Shown in pieces: positions 7,213 through 14,981 of a stretch of DNA of 64,000 nucleotides; the stretch's first letter is position 1, and the number at the start of each line of letters is the position of its first letter. Position numbers and translations under genes: made by a program. The notes under the pieces were generated by a model. It was not told the origin of the DNA, did no database searches, and worked only from the letters and a program-made list of their open reading frames with translations. Origin of the DNA: Vibrio plantisponsor (GTDB lineage Bacteria > Pseudomonadota > Gammaproteobacteria > Enterobacterales > Vibrionaceae); assembly GCF_013041605.1 (NCBI RefSeq), contig NZ_JABEQC010000006.1, positions 124,001 through 188,000 of the forward strand, in the 5' to 3' direction.

Positions 7213-8540
7213 TAGTAGAGTCCACCTCTGTTAAGTGTGACATTGTCACTATTGGTGCGATTTTGGGATGTTTTACGGCGTTGATTGTTGTCGGTTGAAG
7301 CCTCAAACGGGTCAAAGTAGCCATAGCGAGCAATGTTAAAACAGGCGCTTTCTTGCATGGCATAAGCGCTGCCTTGCTGGGTGAAGCAGCTGCATTGCTT
7401 TCTCACAATCACACAAGTGAGTTCAGGATATTGATTCGCATCGAGCGTGAGTGAGTCATACACCGGCGCGGAGAACGGCAGGGAATCTAAGCGCGGAAGG
7501 AACTTTTCTATATATACTGTGTTTATATCCAGTATTTTTAAGTCTTGCGTATTTTCGGCACTTTCAGGGGCTGGGGCTTCACTGTGAACCGTCTCAACAG
7601 TGGGCGGTGTGACCTGTTTTTGAAACCACGAATAGAGGTAGAACGCCGCCGCACTGATACCCAACACGCCAACGGTTAAACCGATGATGCCTTTCTTTAA
7701 TTGCGGGTCGAGCCTGACCTTTTGCGTGTGCTTGATGGAGCTGAGATAAACGCCATAGTATTTGTTATCGCGTTTCACTTTCTCTTTCTCGGCTTTGGCT
7801 AGCTCGGTTTTATTGGCTGGGTCAAAGCCTTCAATGTGAAAGTATCGATGCAGCCAGTCACCGCCGATGAACTCGTAATGGACGTAATACTGCATACGCC
7901 TTCGGATGATTTGGTCAACGTCTTTGAAGTCTTGAGAGATGTAGACTAAATCAATGCCTTTGTGCCGGTGCGTGGTCACGAACTTCACATCCGGCGACAC
8001 GGTTTTACCAGCAGTGCGATTGCCCCAAATGTTTTGCACTTCATCAACCAGAATCACCGAACCGGCAGGAAGCGTGTGGATCTCCGTGGGATCATCAAAC
8101 GATGTCCAAGACAGGTTCAAGTGTTCAATGTCTTGGTAGGTGATGGACTCTTCATCGAGTTCAAGTACGGCTAAGGCTTCTTTAAACGAGGCGAGGCGCT
8201 TAGGCGAAGCCAGCTTTTTGAACCAGTAAAGCCACTGCTTAAACGGCTCATGTTTCTTGTAGTGAAACCCCAGATAAGGCAAATCTTCTAGGGTTGCCAG
8301 ACGTTGCTCAGTCTCGATGCGTAATAGTTTCGCTTCTAACTCTTTGTTGTGACTGTTGGCTGGGAAATACACGCCATAGAGCCAGCCCTGAAAGCTGTTA
8401 CACACGTTGTAGTCGAGCAGCATCACCCGTATACCGTGATAGAACACAGGACGGTCGGCGAAGTTGTCGTTCTCGATGATAAACTTGATGGCGTTAAGGC
8501 TTTTCCCTGTTCCCATACCGCCGCTGAAACCGTGCAACAT
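7212..8540 (-). CDS. zot: Zot family phage assembly ATPase (pI)
   Basis: This 442-residue Zot/pI protein is the inner membrane motor that extrudes filamentous virions. Its N-terminal ATPase has Walker A GGMGTGKS (about residues 6-13) and Walker B VILVDEVQNIWG (about residues 160-171). A single membrane segment (GLTVGVLGISAAAFYLYSWF, about residue 290) is followed by a periplasmic tail with two cysteine pairs. The name Zot comes from the CTX-phi homologue with reported tight-junction effects; the assembly role is the primary one. A matS site lies at 7237-7249 near the 3' end. Confidence 0.93.
   Translation of the reverse strand: MLHGFSGGMGTGKSLNAIKFIIENDNFADRPVFYHGIRVMLLDYNVCNSFQGWLYGVYFPANSHNKELEAKLLRIETEQRLATLEDLPYLGFHYKKHEPFKQWLYWFKKLASPKRLASFKEALAVLELDEESITYQDIEHLNLSWTSFDDPTEIHTLPAGSVILVDEVQNIWGNRTAGKTVSPDVKFVTTHRHKGIDLVYISQDFKDVDQIIRRRMQYYVHYEFIGGDWLHRYFHIEGFDPANKTELAKAEKEKVKRDNKYYGVYLSSIKHTQKVRLDPQLKKGIIGLTVGVLGISAAAFYLYSWFQKQVTPPTVETVHSEAPAPESAENTQDLKILDINTVYIEKFLPRLDSLPFSAPVYDSLTLDANQYPELTCVIVRKQCSCFTQQGSAYAMQESACFNIARYGYFDPFEASTDNNQRRKTSQNRTNSDNVTLNRGGLY
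7237..7249. promoter_or_regulatory. Perfect matS site near the end of zot
   Basis: GTGACATTGTCAC matches the matS consensus completely. It lies 1 kb from the other prophage matS. Confidence 0.6.
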
Positions 8541-8552
8541 AACGCTGGCTCC

Positions 8553-8882
8553 TTATGCTGGGTCGACCGGTTTACGCCACGAAGGACGATAGCCAGTTGC
8601 CGACATGAGCCCGTTTAACGTGAACGAGAACACCACACAGGTGAGCACCACGTTGATATAGGTATCCACGCCAGCCATTGCCATGAGTGCGGCAAGTTTC
8701 GGAGTGACGCCGTTCATGTTCGACTGTATGTAATCGGCTATCGAATCCATCGCGACCGACACGCCGGTGTAAGCCACCAAAGAGAACCCGACCGAGAGCG
8801 CGACATAAGTCGCTAAACCTTTTGCAATGCTGGGAATAAGAGGAACCAGCACCGTGGCTAAAAATCCAATGAAATACTGCAT
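8553..8882 (-). CDS. Minor coat protein pVI-like (DUF2523)
   Basis: The 109-residue hydrophobic protein has about three membrane segments and belongs to the DUF2523 group, the usual pVI-like tip protein between pIII and Zot in Vibrio and Pseudomonas filamentous phages. It starts next to the pIII stop and ends 12 bp before zot, so it is part of the morphogenesis operon. Confidence 0.8.
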   Translation of the reverse strand: MQYFIGFLATVLVPLIPSIAKGLATYVALSVGFSLVAYTGVSVAMDSIADYIQSNMNGVTPKLAALMAMAGVDTYINVVLTCVVFSFTLNGLMSATGYRPSWRKPVDPA

Positions 8883-8883
8883 A

Positions 8884-10446
8884 TTAAACGGCTCCTTGTG
8901 TGCGACCGATTATGAACAGACCCGTTAACCACGCAAAGGCAATCAATAGGGGGCGTAATAACTCTGCATAGCGACAGGCTGGATCAAACTTGAACTCAAT
9001 GGTTTTATTGTCACCAAAGGCGCGAAACGAAATGCGCTCAGGCGCAGGGCAAGCACCGCTACCAAAGGACACACCGCCATTGAGGTACTTTTGATTCATG
9101 CGCGAGTAATCGATGCTGTCTTTCTGAACCAGCAGCGCTTCATTATTGAGTAACTTGATACCCTTAAACGCTTCTTCAAGTTGGGCGAATTCATCGACCG
9201 TGCACGTGCTGTCGTACTGGACTTTAAGCAGGGCGCATTGAATGACATCACCGCGACATTCAAATATCGATTTATCACAATCGGCGCTGGCCATCGGAGG
9301 GTCGGTTTTCTCTTGCTCCTCTTCTTTGGGTTTTTCTTCTTTGCCGGTGTCGTTGGGAATGAGCGCACTGTTATCGCCTTGAATAAGATGCTCCAGCATT
9401 TCACGCATTAACCCAAGTTGATGCTGGGAAAATTCATTGCCACGCGAAAGCTGTTCAAGCAGCTGACCGCCGAGGCTTTTCAAGTTGCTATTGACGTTCT
9501 CCAGATGCTGATTCGAGAGCGACACTTCTTTCACAATCGCATTGTCACCGGCTGACAGCTCGGTATTGTCGGGCTTTTCAGTCGGCGTGGGATTCGGCTC
9601 AGGTATTGTTTCTGGTGGCTGTTGTTTCTCACACAGCTGCGGATTCAAATCGCAGAAGTTCGGATTTTCTGTTGGGACGTTTGCGCTAGTGCCAGTTGAG
9701 CCATTACCGGCACCGTTGTTTGTGCCATCAAGCGGCGGCAAATCGGGGATAGGTTCATCGGTCTTTTCGGTTTGTGGCGGCAGAGCGCAGGTTTCTTTGC
9801 TCGGGTCACAATAGGCGACATCTTTGGGTGCTTTCTCACACGTTAAGCCGACAATGCAACCGTTAGGAATATAGTTACAGCTTGAAGAGACGTTCGGTGT
9901 CTTTTGTCCCTCCACATCCTGGCATGACCATTGATAATCGGTCTCCCATAGTTGAGTGTTGGGATTGCCTATCTGACAAGCGTATTGCGCTTGTTGAAAA
10001 TCTTGTTGAATGTCGGGTGAATCACAGGTGGTTTTCTGTTCACAATCGATAGCTGGATAAACGGGCTTTTCTCCGGCATCACAGTGCTGCAAATTTTCTC
10101 TGTTCTCCAGCATGTACAAATCGATAGTACGATACCCCGATAACACGCCATAGTGACTAATATCAACGCCCCAAACGTCTGACAGATAAATATGATGGAT
10201 AATATTGCTATTATAAAGATAGATAGACTTCTCGATATCTTCTCGACAAAGCTGGAGCCTTTCTTCTTCTGATTTAGAACGGACCTCTCTCACATAACAA
10301 ACTTTAGGAGCGTTAGACATAATTTTCACCCAGTATGGTGCTTTATTGTTGGCATACGCCCATGGTGAGCATACTAGGAATGCAAAACAAATAAGCCCAA
10401 TAAGAACACCGTAATTACATACATTTCTAACGTCATAACGTGCCAT
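8884..10446 (-). CDS. Minor coat / adsorption protein pIII-like
   Basis: This 520-residue protein has a signal sequence (hydrophobic stretch GVLIGLICFAFLVCSPWAYA), a cysteine-rich N-terminal part, a proline- and threonine-rich linker (about residues 230-330), a cysteine-containing C-terminal domain and a final membrane anchor (LLRPLLIAFAWLTGLFIIG). This is the layout of pIII, which binds the pilus or other receptor and releases the virion. The start MARYDV has GAGGG 7 bp upstream. The first 400 bp or so are visibly more AT-rich than the rest, as if the receptor-binding part had been exchanged. Sequence of this part is not one I recognise, so the receptor is unknown. Confidence 0.8.
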   Translation of the reverse strand: MARYDVRNVCNYGVLIGLICFAFLVCSPWAYANNKAPYWVKIMSNAPKVCYVREVRSKSEEERLQLCREDIEKSIYLYNSNIIHHIYLSDVWGVDISHYGVLSGYRTIDLYMLENRENLQHCDAGEKPVYPAIDCEQKTTCDSPDIQQDFQQAQYACQIGNPNTQLWETDYQWSCQDVEGQKTPNVSSSCNYIPNGCIVGLTCEKAPKDVAYCDPSKETCALPPQTEKTDEPIPDLPPLDGTNNGAGNGSTGTSANVPTENPNFCDLNPQLCEKQQPPETIPEPNPTPTEKPDNTELSAGDNAIVKEVSLSNQHLENVNSNLKSLGGQLLEQLSRGNEFSQHQLGLMREMLEHLIQGDNSALIPNDTGKEEKPKEEEQEKTDPPMASADCDKSIFECRGDVIQCALLKVQYDSTCTVDEFAQLEEAFKGIKLLNNEALLVQKDSIDYSRMNQKYLNGGVSFGSGACPAPERISFRAFGDNKTIEFKFDPACRYAELLRPLLIAFAWLTGLFIIGRTQGAV

Positions 10447-10466
10447 CCTTAAACCCTCAAGTTCGA

Positions 10467-10494
10467 TCAAAAAAGGGCTGAATACACAGCCCTT
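10467..10494 (-). terminator. Central phage terminator between pVIII and pIII genes
   Basis: On the minus strand, AAGGGCTG / CAGCCCTT with a 6-base loop is followed by TTTTTT. It lies directly after the major coat gene, as in other filamentous phages, where it keeps coat protein expression far above that of the tip and assembly genes. Confidence 0.8.
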
Positions 10495-10516
10495 GAGTTA
10501 GCAAGCAAAGGCGACT

Positions 10517-10714
10517 TTAACCGCCGATTTTGCCCCATGCTTTTTTCGCAATGGTGAGCAACAGATAAGCGCCGCCCAGCGTGCCAATGACCACGCCAAA
10601 CTCGCCAATACTGGCAACTGCGCTTGTCACATCAGGAGCCGCAGCAGACGCCGCGCCAGAAGCCATAACAAGAGCCGAAGCCAAGACAACACGTTTTACA
10701 TTCATCGTTTTCAT
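10517..10714 (-). CDS. Major coat protein pVIII-like
   Basis: The 65-residue precursor has a signal peptide ending in GAASA (about 24 residues), an acidic start to the mature part (APDVTSAVASIGEFG), a central hydrophobic helix (VIGTLGGAYLLLTIA) and a basic C-terminus (KKAWGKIGG) that would face the DNA. It has a good ribosome site (AAGGAAAT) and is followed by a strong terminator. Confidence 0.92.
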   Translation of the reverse strand: MKTMNVKRVVLASALVMASGAASAAAPDVTSAVASIGEFGVVIGTLGGAYLLLTIAKKAWGKIGG

Positions 10715-10730
10715 AGGATTATTTCCTTTT

Positions 10731-10931
10731 TTAGTGGTGGTTAATCTTCTTCCAACACCAACACATGGCGAGAAACAACACGGTTTCAGGCATCACTTGT
10801 TTGAGTTGGTCGAGGGTCATATACGGCGGCGCAAGCTCGGTTTTTACCTCTGCCAGCGTCACCAATTGGTAGCCGGTCGAACAGTCTTTATTGTCACAAG
10901 TAATGAGATAAGTGCCTGAATTAAGGCTCAT
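10731..10931 (-). CDS. Small phage protein of unknown function
   Basis: This 66-residue product starts on the TAATG overlap with the DUF1293 gene and lies just before the major coat gene. It has three or four cysteines and a hydrophobic C-terminal stretch (ETVLFLAMCWCWKK). Position suggests a small tip protein (pVII/pIX-like), but I do not recognise the family. Confidence 0.6.
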   Translation of the reverse strand: MSLNSGTYLITCDNKDCSTGYQLVTLAEVKTELAPPYMTLDQLKQVMPETVLFLAMCWCWKKINHH

Positions 10932-11284
10932 TACTTGGTCATGCCCGAGGCTTTAAAATGCGCTTTGATTTCATCATCAACCGGCACCAACTCAGTCACG
11001 ATAGCGCCCGACAACGGGTCGTTCGGGTTGATTTCCATTTTCAATTCGTACTCACGGCGAGGCACTAACGCGCCGGTTTTCTCCAGCTTGAGCGCGTACT
11101 GGTAATCAAGCTGAATAGGGTGGTCAAACTGCGGATTCACATCGCCCGATTCGCCTAATGTGCGGCGTTTGAACTTCTCCACGTTGATTTCACGCAGTGG
11201 ACGCGAGATATTGAGCTGCGCACCATCACCACGGAAACTGTTCCAAATGATGTCCACGCCTAACACAAATACACCTTTACTCAT
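10931..11284 (-). CDS. DUF1293 phage ssDNA-binding-type protein
   Basis: The 117-residue protein matches the DUF1293 group found directly after Rep in Vibrio filamentous phages, in the place of the ssDNA-binding gene V / RstB proteins. It would coat the single-stranded genome before packaging. Its ATG overlaps the rep stop (ATGA), so it is translationally coupled to rep. Confidence 0.7.
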   Translation of the reverse strand: MSKGVFVLGVDIIWNSFRGDGAQLNISRPLREINVEKFKRRTLGESGDVNPQFDHPIQLDYQYALKLEKTGALVPRREYELKMEINPNDPLSGAIVTELVPVDDEIKAHFKASGMTK

Positions 11285-12423
11285 GATTTACACTCCAATG
11301 GGTCGACTGACCGGTTTGTAATGGACTGGATTAATGCCGTATAGGTATCGGGGAAGCTGAACTTGCGCCCGTCCCGTTGCAGTAATCCAATGACCTTGGG
11401 AATATCGCCGTCGAACTCTTCAATCAGCGAATTAAGAATTTTTCCGTACTGGCGGCGCATCCAATACGCTGCGGTTAACACATCACAAGCGACACGTTTT
11501 TCAGGGCGAGGCTTGGTATTAAAGGCAGGCGCGCTACTTATAGACGCACTAAAGGCATTGAGCGCGGCAAACGCGCCATCAGGATTTAATAGGGCATCGA
11601 TGTCCCATTTTTTCAGTTCACACTCGGTGCGATACCAAACCATGCCGTTTTGCGCCAGATTCTGCTCAAGCGCCTTGTTGTAGATACGCCAGTAAATGCG
11701 CGAGGTTCGAGAGCCAACAGTCACCATTTCTTGGCTGTAATGCTTCGCGCCATGCTCACCAAAGCGGTATTTGTGGTTCTCGTTAACCGTTGGAGAAATG
11801 CCACGTGAAGCGGTTCTAAACGCATCTTCATAAGCGGCTTTTAACGCATAGTCACAATCAAACAAGCCGTGATAATCGTCATACGCCAAATCCAGACGCG
11901 CCAATTGTTGAACGCCTAACACATTGGATAACCAGCCGTGCAGCTCCCACGCTTGCAACTTAGCAAACACGTGCTTGCAGCCCGTACCATTGATTTGAAA
12001 ATGCACCGTGTCTTGGTTGCCACCAATCCCGACAAATCCGCAAAAATCTTCACCGTCTGCGGTCGTGAGTTTCATCGACTCGGTGTAGAACTGAAAACCA
12101 AATCCACGTGGCGCGTTCATGGTTAAACCAAGCACGTGCGTGACGAACAATTTCAAACAACGGTCTAAATACTCTTGATACTGAATGCGGAAGAAATTGC
12201 GGTAAGCCTCGATGTCTTCGGCACTGCGCGCACGGAAATCGGTATTGAAGACAGGCTCTTGTGGGAAAAAGCGCGCGATGGGATTTATCATCAAAGTGTT
12301 ACGGCGTGACTTTTTCTTCACGTCAGGGTCATGCTGATGAGTGTCCATGTAAGTGGCTCGCGCACAGTGGCGCAAGTCTTTTACTTTCATGGTGAAACAG
12401 AGGTAATCAATACTGACAGCCAT
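11281..12423 (-). CDS. Rolling-circle replication initiator (Rep_trans / RstA-like)
   Basis: This 380-residue protein starts rolling-circle replication of the phage. Typical motifs of the Rep_trans family are visible: RLDLAYDDYHG (about residue 190), the TVGSRTSRIYWRIYNK segment with the catalytic-type tyrosine region, and WYRTECELK. The length fits RstA-like initiators of vibriophages. It overlaps the small gene upstream by 17 bp. Confidence 0.88.
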   Translation of the reverse strand: MAVSIDYLCFTMKVKDLRHCARATYMDTHQHDPDVKKKSRRNTLMINPIARFFPQEPVFNTDFRARSAEDIEAYRNFFRIQYQEYLDRCLKLFVTHVLGLTMNAPRGFGFQFYTESMKLTTADGEDFCGFVGIGGNQDTVHFQINGTGCKHVFAKLQAWELHGWLSNVLGVQQLARLDLAYDDYHGLFDCDYALKAAYEDAFRTASRGISPTVNENHKYRFGEHGAKHYSQEMVTVGSRTSRIYWRIYNKALEQNLAQNGMVWYRTECELKKWDIDALLNPDGAFAALNAFSASISSAPAFNTKPRPEKRVACDVLTAAYWMRRQYGKILNSLIEEFDGDIPKVIGLLQRDGRKFSFPDTYTALIQSITNRSVDPLECKS

Positions 12424-12625
12424 CGAAAACCCCCAAGTTCATGCGCTGTTGCGCGGTGGTGTTGGTAATGTCGACCAACTCGTAATGCGGGATTTCGGCG
12501 TCAGCCCAAGCACACAGATGATTCATACTGCGAAAAACGTCCCATTCGGTTGAGCCGTACACAAGTACGGAAACCGAATAGTCGGGCAGTAAGTCATAGT
12601 AAATCTTGGTGGTGAGCTTGAGCAT
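12407..12625 (-). CDS. Small phage protein preceding Rep, unknown function
   Basis: The 72-residue acidic protein is the first gene of the rep operon and overlaps the rep start. Genes of this size and place are common in Vibrio filamentous phages, but I do not recognise a domain. No clear ribosome site precedes it. Confidence 0.55.
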   Translation of the reverse strand: MLKLTTKIYYDLLPDYSVSVLVYGSTEWDVFRSMNHLCAWADAEIPHYELVDITNTTAQQRMNLGVFDGCQY

Positions 12626-12758
12626 TTATCGAATACCAGCCTATAATCGTGACAATTTTAATAGCGATTTTTCGCAATACTAATTGCACATTTCCGCAAT
12701 TACTAGATGCGAAATTGCGCAAGAATTAAGCTAATATCGGTAAAAAAGGAGTCTATCG
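12626..12758. promoter_or_regulatory. Divergent phage control region with repeated operators
   Basis: The 133 bp gap between the rep operon and the DUF3693 gene must hold both promoters. It has two direct repeats, TTCGCAATACTAAT (12671-12684) and TCCGCAATTACTAG (12693-12706), and an inverted GCGAAATTGCGC near 12709-12720. This is the place of the rstR/rstA switch in CTX-type phages, so these are probable operators of the phage repressor. Confidence 0.6.
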
Positions 12759-13127
12759 ATGTATCAAGGTCAGCTGTTAGATGCCTATAAAAAGGCGCAA
12801 AACTACATACAAGACAAGCAAATTGCCCATGATTTGAATGTTCATCCGTCTAGAATCTGTGAAATGCGCAAAGGTTCGCGCTATATATCTGATTCGGAAG
12901 CAGTTTTTCTCGCAGAAAATGCAGGAATTCCTCCAGAGTTGGCATTGCTGGGAATACACGCTGATCGCAACGAAAATGTGACAATAAAAGCCATGTGGGA
13001 ACGCATTGCAAAAAAGTTCAATAAGCAAGGATTGCAAAGATTATCAATGGGTTACGGAGCGATTGTTATGGGATATGGTGTGATTCAACATTCTATTAAT
13101 GAGTGCGCATTATATGTATTATGTTAA
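12759..13127 (+). CDS. DUF3693 phage repressor-like protein, 3' end supplied by dif
   Basis: The protein has an N-terminal helix-turn-helix (QDKQIAHDLNVHPSRICEMRKG, about residues 18-39) and the DUF3693 signature LALLGIHADRNEN. It takes the position of the RstR-type repressor and has a strong ribosome site (AAGGAG). In the prophage it has 122 residues, of which the last few (CALYVLC) and the stop codon are encoded by dif. If the element is circularised in silico by joining 13112 to 2709, the frame continues for 30 codons to a stop at 2799-2801, giving 148 residues and overlapping the start of the first DUF3653 gene. Confidence 0.8.
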   Translation: MYQGQLLDAYKKAQNYIQDKQIAHDLNVHPSRICEMRKGSRYISDSEAVFLAENAGIPPELALLGIHADRNENVTIKAMWERIAKKFNKQGLQRLSMGYGAIVMGYGVIQHSINECALYVLC

Positions 13128-13129
13128 AT
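13102..13129 (+). other. dif: Chromosomal dif site (right phage boundary)
   Basis: The 28 bp site has XerC arm AGTGCGCATTA, 6 bp centre TATGTA and XerD arm TTATGTTAAAT. Both arms are those of Vibrio dif1, so this is the functional site for chromosome dimer resolution and marks the terminus of chromosome 1. The prophage lies on its XerC side. Confidence 0.9.
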
Positions 13130-13223
13130 ATGGTTTTCTAGATGCGAGCAACATACCTACATTGAACGAATAACTGCTCTATTCCTTGTGCGTTTTAACA
13201 TAATCGGCATTTACCATAAAATA

Positions 13224-13270
13224 CCTAATAACTACATTTATCATCTGTGATTAAAAATGTAGTTATTAGG
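13224..13270 (-). terminator. Long hairpin overlapping the vpsS stop codon
   Basis: A perfect 16 bp inverted repeat (CCTAATAACTACATTT at 13224-13239 and its complement at 13255-13270) with a 15-base loop begins at the vpsS stop codon. It probably ends the vpsS transcript, although there is no long T-run after it. It lies 95 bp from dif. Confidence 0.55.
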
Positions 13271-14981
13271 CTGTGAACCTTTCTATAACTGATGAGATTT
13301 CATTGATACGCATCGGTTTAAGCATAAAGTCATTCATGCCGGCTTTTAGGCATTCGTCTTTATCGTCATCCATTGTGTGTGCTGTTAGTGCAATGATCGG
13401 GACACTAAGACTCTTAGCGCGGATTTGTTTGGTTGCTTCAATTCCATCCATCACTGGCATTGAAATATCCATGAAGATTAAGTCGAATTGTTCGTCGTTT
13501 TTGATGAGCTCTACTGCTTGCTTGCCGTTATCTGCCAATGTCACGTTGTAACCTAAGCGGCTCAACATCAACTGTATTACTATCTGATTAGTTTTCGTAT
13601 CTTCAACTACCAGAATGTTATAAGTCTTCTCTTCGTTCTTCTTAAATGCCGCGTTGGTTATTGTGCCTTTGGGTACATCAATGCAACTATCTTTCAAAGG
13701 AATCGTAATTTCAAAGCAACTTCCTTTGTGTAATGTGCTGTTAACTGAAATTGTTCCTTTCATCAGTTCCACGAGATGTTTAGTTATGGTTAACCCTAGT
13801 CCAGTGCCGCCATAATTTCGAGTATGCGAGCTATCCGCTTGTATAAATGGTGAGAACAGTTGTTCAACTCTGTCGCTTTCTATTCCTATGCCCGTGTCGT
13901 TAACCTGAATATTCAATTTTCCACCGAGGTCATAAAGTGACACCGTGACCATGCCTTTCTCAGTGAATTTAACGGCGTTACCTACAACATTAAACAGTAT
14001 TTGAGTTAAACGAACGGGATCGACTAGATACTCAGTTGTAGGACAAAGTTTTACATCAACGCAAAATGCAATGCCTTTGTCCTCAGCAAGCTGACGGTGA
14101 TATTCCAAGGCATGATTTAGTTTATGGTATAGATTTACTTTGTGACACTGTAGCTTGAAGTGCCCTGATTCAATCCGACTTAGATCCAGAACATCGTTGA
14201 TTATCACAAGAAGTAGTTCCGCTGAATGCTCCATTTGTTCCAGCAGATCCAGTTGATGAATGTTAGATGTATCTCTTAAAACATCAATTAAACCTAACAC
14301 AGCATTCAATGGTGTCCTTAACTCATGACTCATCATGGCTAGGAATTGAGATTTAGATTTGTTCGCCTGCTCTGCTAGTTGCTGTGCCACAACCAGTTCT
14401 TTGGTTTTTATATCAACAAGTCTTTGTAACTCTTCTTTGTATTCAATATCGCTGATTGCTCTTTCTAGAAGCGGCCTAAAACGAAGTAGAGTTGTCTTCA
14501 TATCTAAACTGAATTGGCCTTTTTTCTTCCCGAGCAGTAACAACACTGAATCTGATGTTTGAGTTCTAATCCCGGTGATCAGGGCTGATTCAATCTGATT
14601 TTTGAGGAAGCTATTGAGGTATTTAAACTCATCAAGTTTGATGGGTTCAAAAAGTATGATGGATTCGCCATCAAGTACGCGCTGAAATTTTGTTCCGTTT
14701 AACCAGTTCTTCCCTGTAAACGCAATATTTGAAGTGAGGAATGTTGAGTAGCTTGTACTGTCCTTCCCTTTAGATATTACGATGAAGTCATTGAACTTGA
14801 TGTATCGACTGAGCACCTTCTTTAATTCGTCGAAAATTTGATATTTGTTATCTGCTCGGCTAAGTGCAGATAAAGCCGCCAAGATGACTTGGTTCTCTTC
14901 GGTTATTAGGCGTTCGCGCTCTCTACTACGTTCTAACTCAAGCAACGTTTCGTTGAAGTGTTCAATATATTGCTGCTTCAT
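13266..14981 (-). CDS. vpsS: Cytoplasmic hybrid sensor histidine kinase, VpsS-like
   Basis: The 571-residue kinase has an N-terminal GAF-like region with no membrane segment, a coiled coil, a HisKA domain (SHELRTPLN, H219), an ATPase domain (NAVKFTEKG, GTGLGLTITK) and a C-terminal receiver with D505 (FMDISMP). In V. cholerae the pair VpsV/NosP and VpsS has the same layout, and VpsS feeds phosphate through LuxU to LuxO, affecting biofilm genes. The ATG overlaps the stop of the FIST gene upstream (4 bp), so both form one operon. The pathway assignment is by family and gene order. Confidence 0.8.
   Translation of the reverse strand: MKQQYIEHFNETLLELERSRERERLITEENQVILAALSALSRADNKYQIFDELKKVLSRYIKFNDFIVISKGKDSTSYSTFLTSNIAFTGKNWLNGTKFQRVLDGESIILFEPIKLDEFKYLNSFLKNQIESALITGIRTQTSDSVLLLLGKKKGQFSLDMKTTLLRFRPLLERAISDIEYKEELQRLVDIKTKELVVAQQLAEQANKSKSQFLAMMSHELRTPLNAVLGLIDVLRDTSNIHQLDLLEQMEHSAELLLVIINDVLDLSRIESGHFKLQCHKVNLYHKLNHALEYHRQLAEDKGIAFCVDVKLCPTTEYLVDPVRLTQILFNVVGNAVKFTEKGMVTVSLYDLGGKLNIQVNDTGIGIESDRVEQLFSPFIQADSSHTRNYGGTGLGLTITKHLVELMKGTISVNSTLHKGSCFEITIPLKDSCIDVPKGTITNAAFKKNEEKTYNILVVEDTKTNQIVIQLMLSRLGYNVTLADNGKQAVELIKNDEQFDLIFMDISMPVMDGIEATKQIRAKSLSVPIIALTAHTMDDDKDECLKAGMNDFMLKPMRINEISSVIERFTA

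Larger units (their letters stand above)
2698..13112. mobile_element. Integrated filamentous phage (inovirus) of about 10.4 kb carrying a retron
   Basis: The element is bounded by two copies of the XerC arm AGTGCGCATTA, at 2698-2708 and 13102-13112, giving a unit of about 10,404 bp. It holds the full inovirus set on the minus strand: Rep, DUF1293 ssDNA-binding protein, pVIII, pIII, pVI, Zot/pI and a pIV secretin. On the plus strand are a DUF3693 regulator, two DUF3653 regulators and an Ec67-like retron. All morphogenesis genes look intact, so the phage may be active. The boundaries fit XerC-mediated integration as described for VGJ-phi type vibriophages: the left site keeps the phage centre and XerD arm, the right site is the chromosomal dif. 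The retron part is clearly more AT-rich than the coat and assembly genes. Confidence 0.9.

Noticed and set aside
7212..8540. Zot as an enterotoxin gene
   Set aside because: The gene stands in the morphogenesis operon with intact Walker motifs; pI-type assembly ATPase explains it fully, and toxin activity cannot be inferred from sequence.
13937..13949. Further matS site GTGACACCGTGAC in vpsS
   Set aside because: One mismatch in the right half-site; without binding data it is not counted as perfect.
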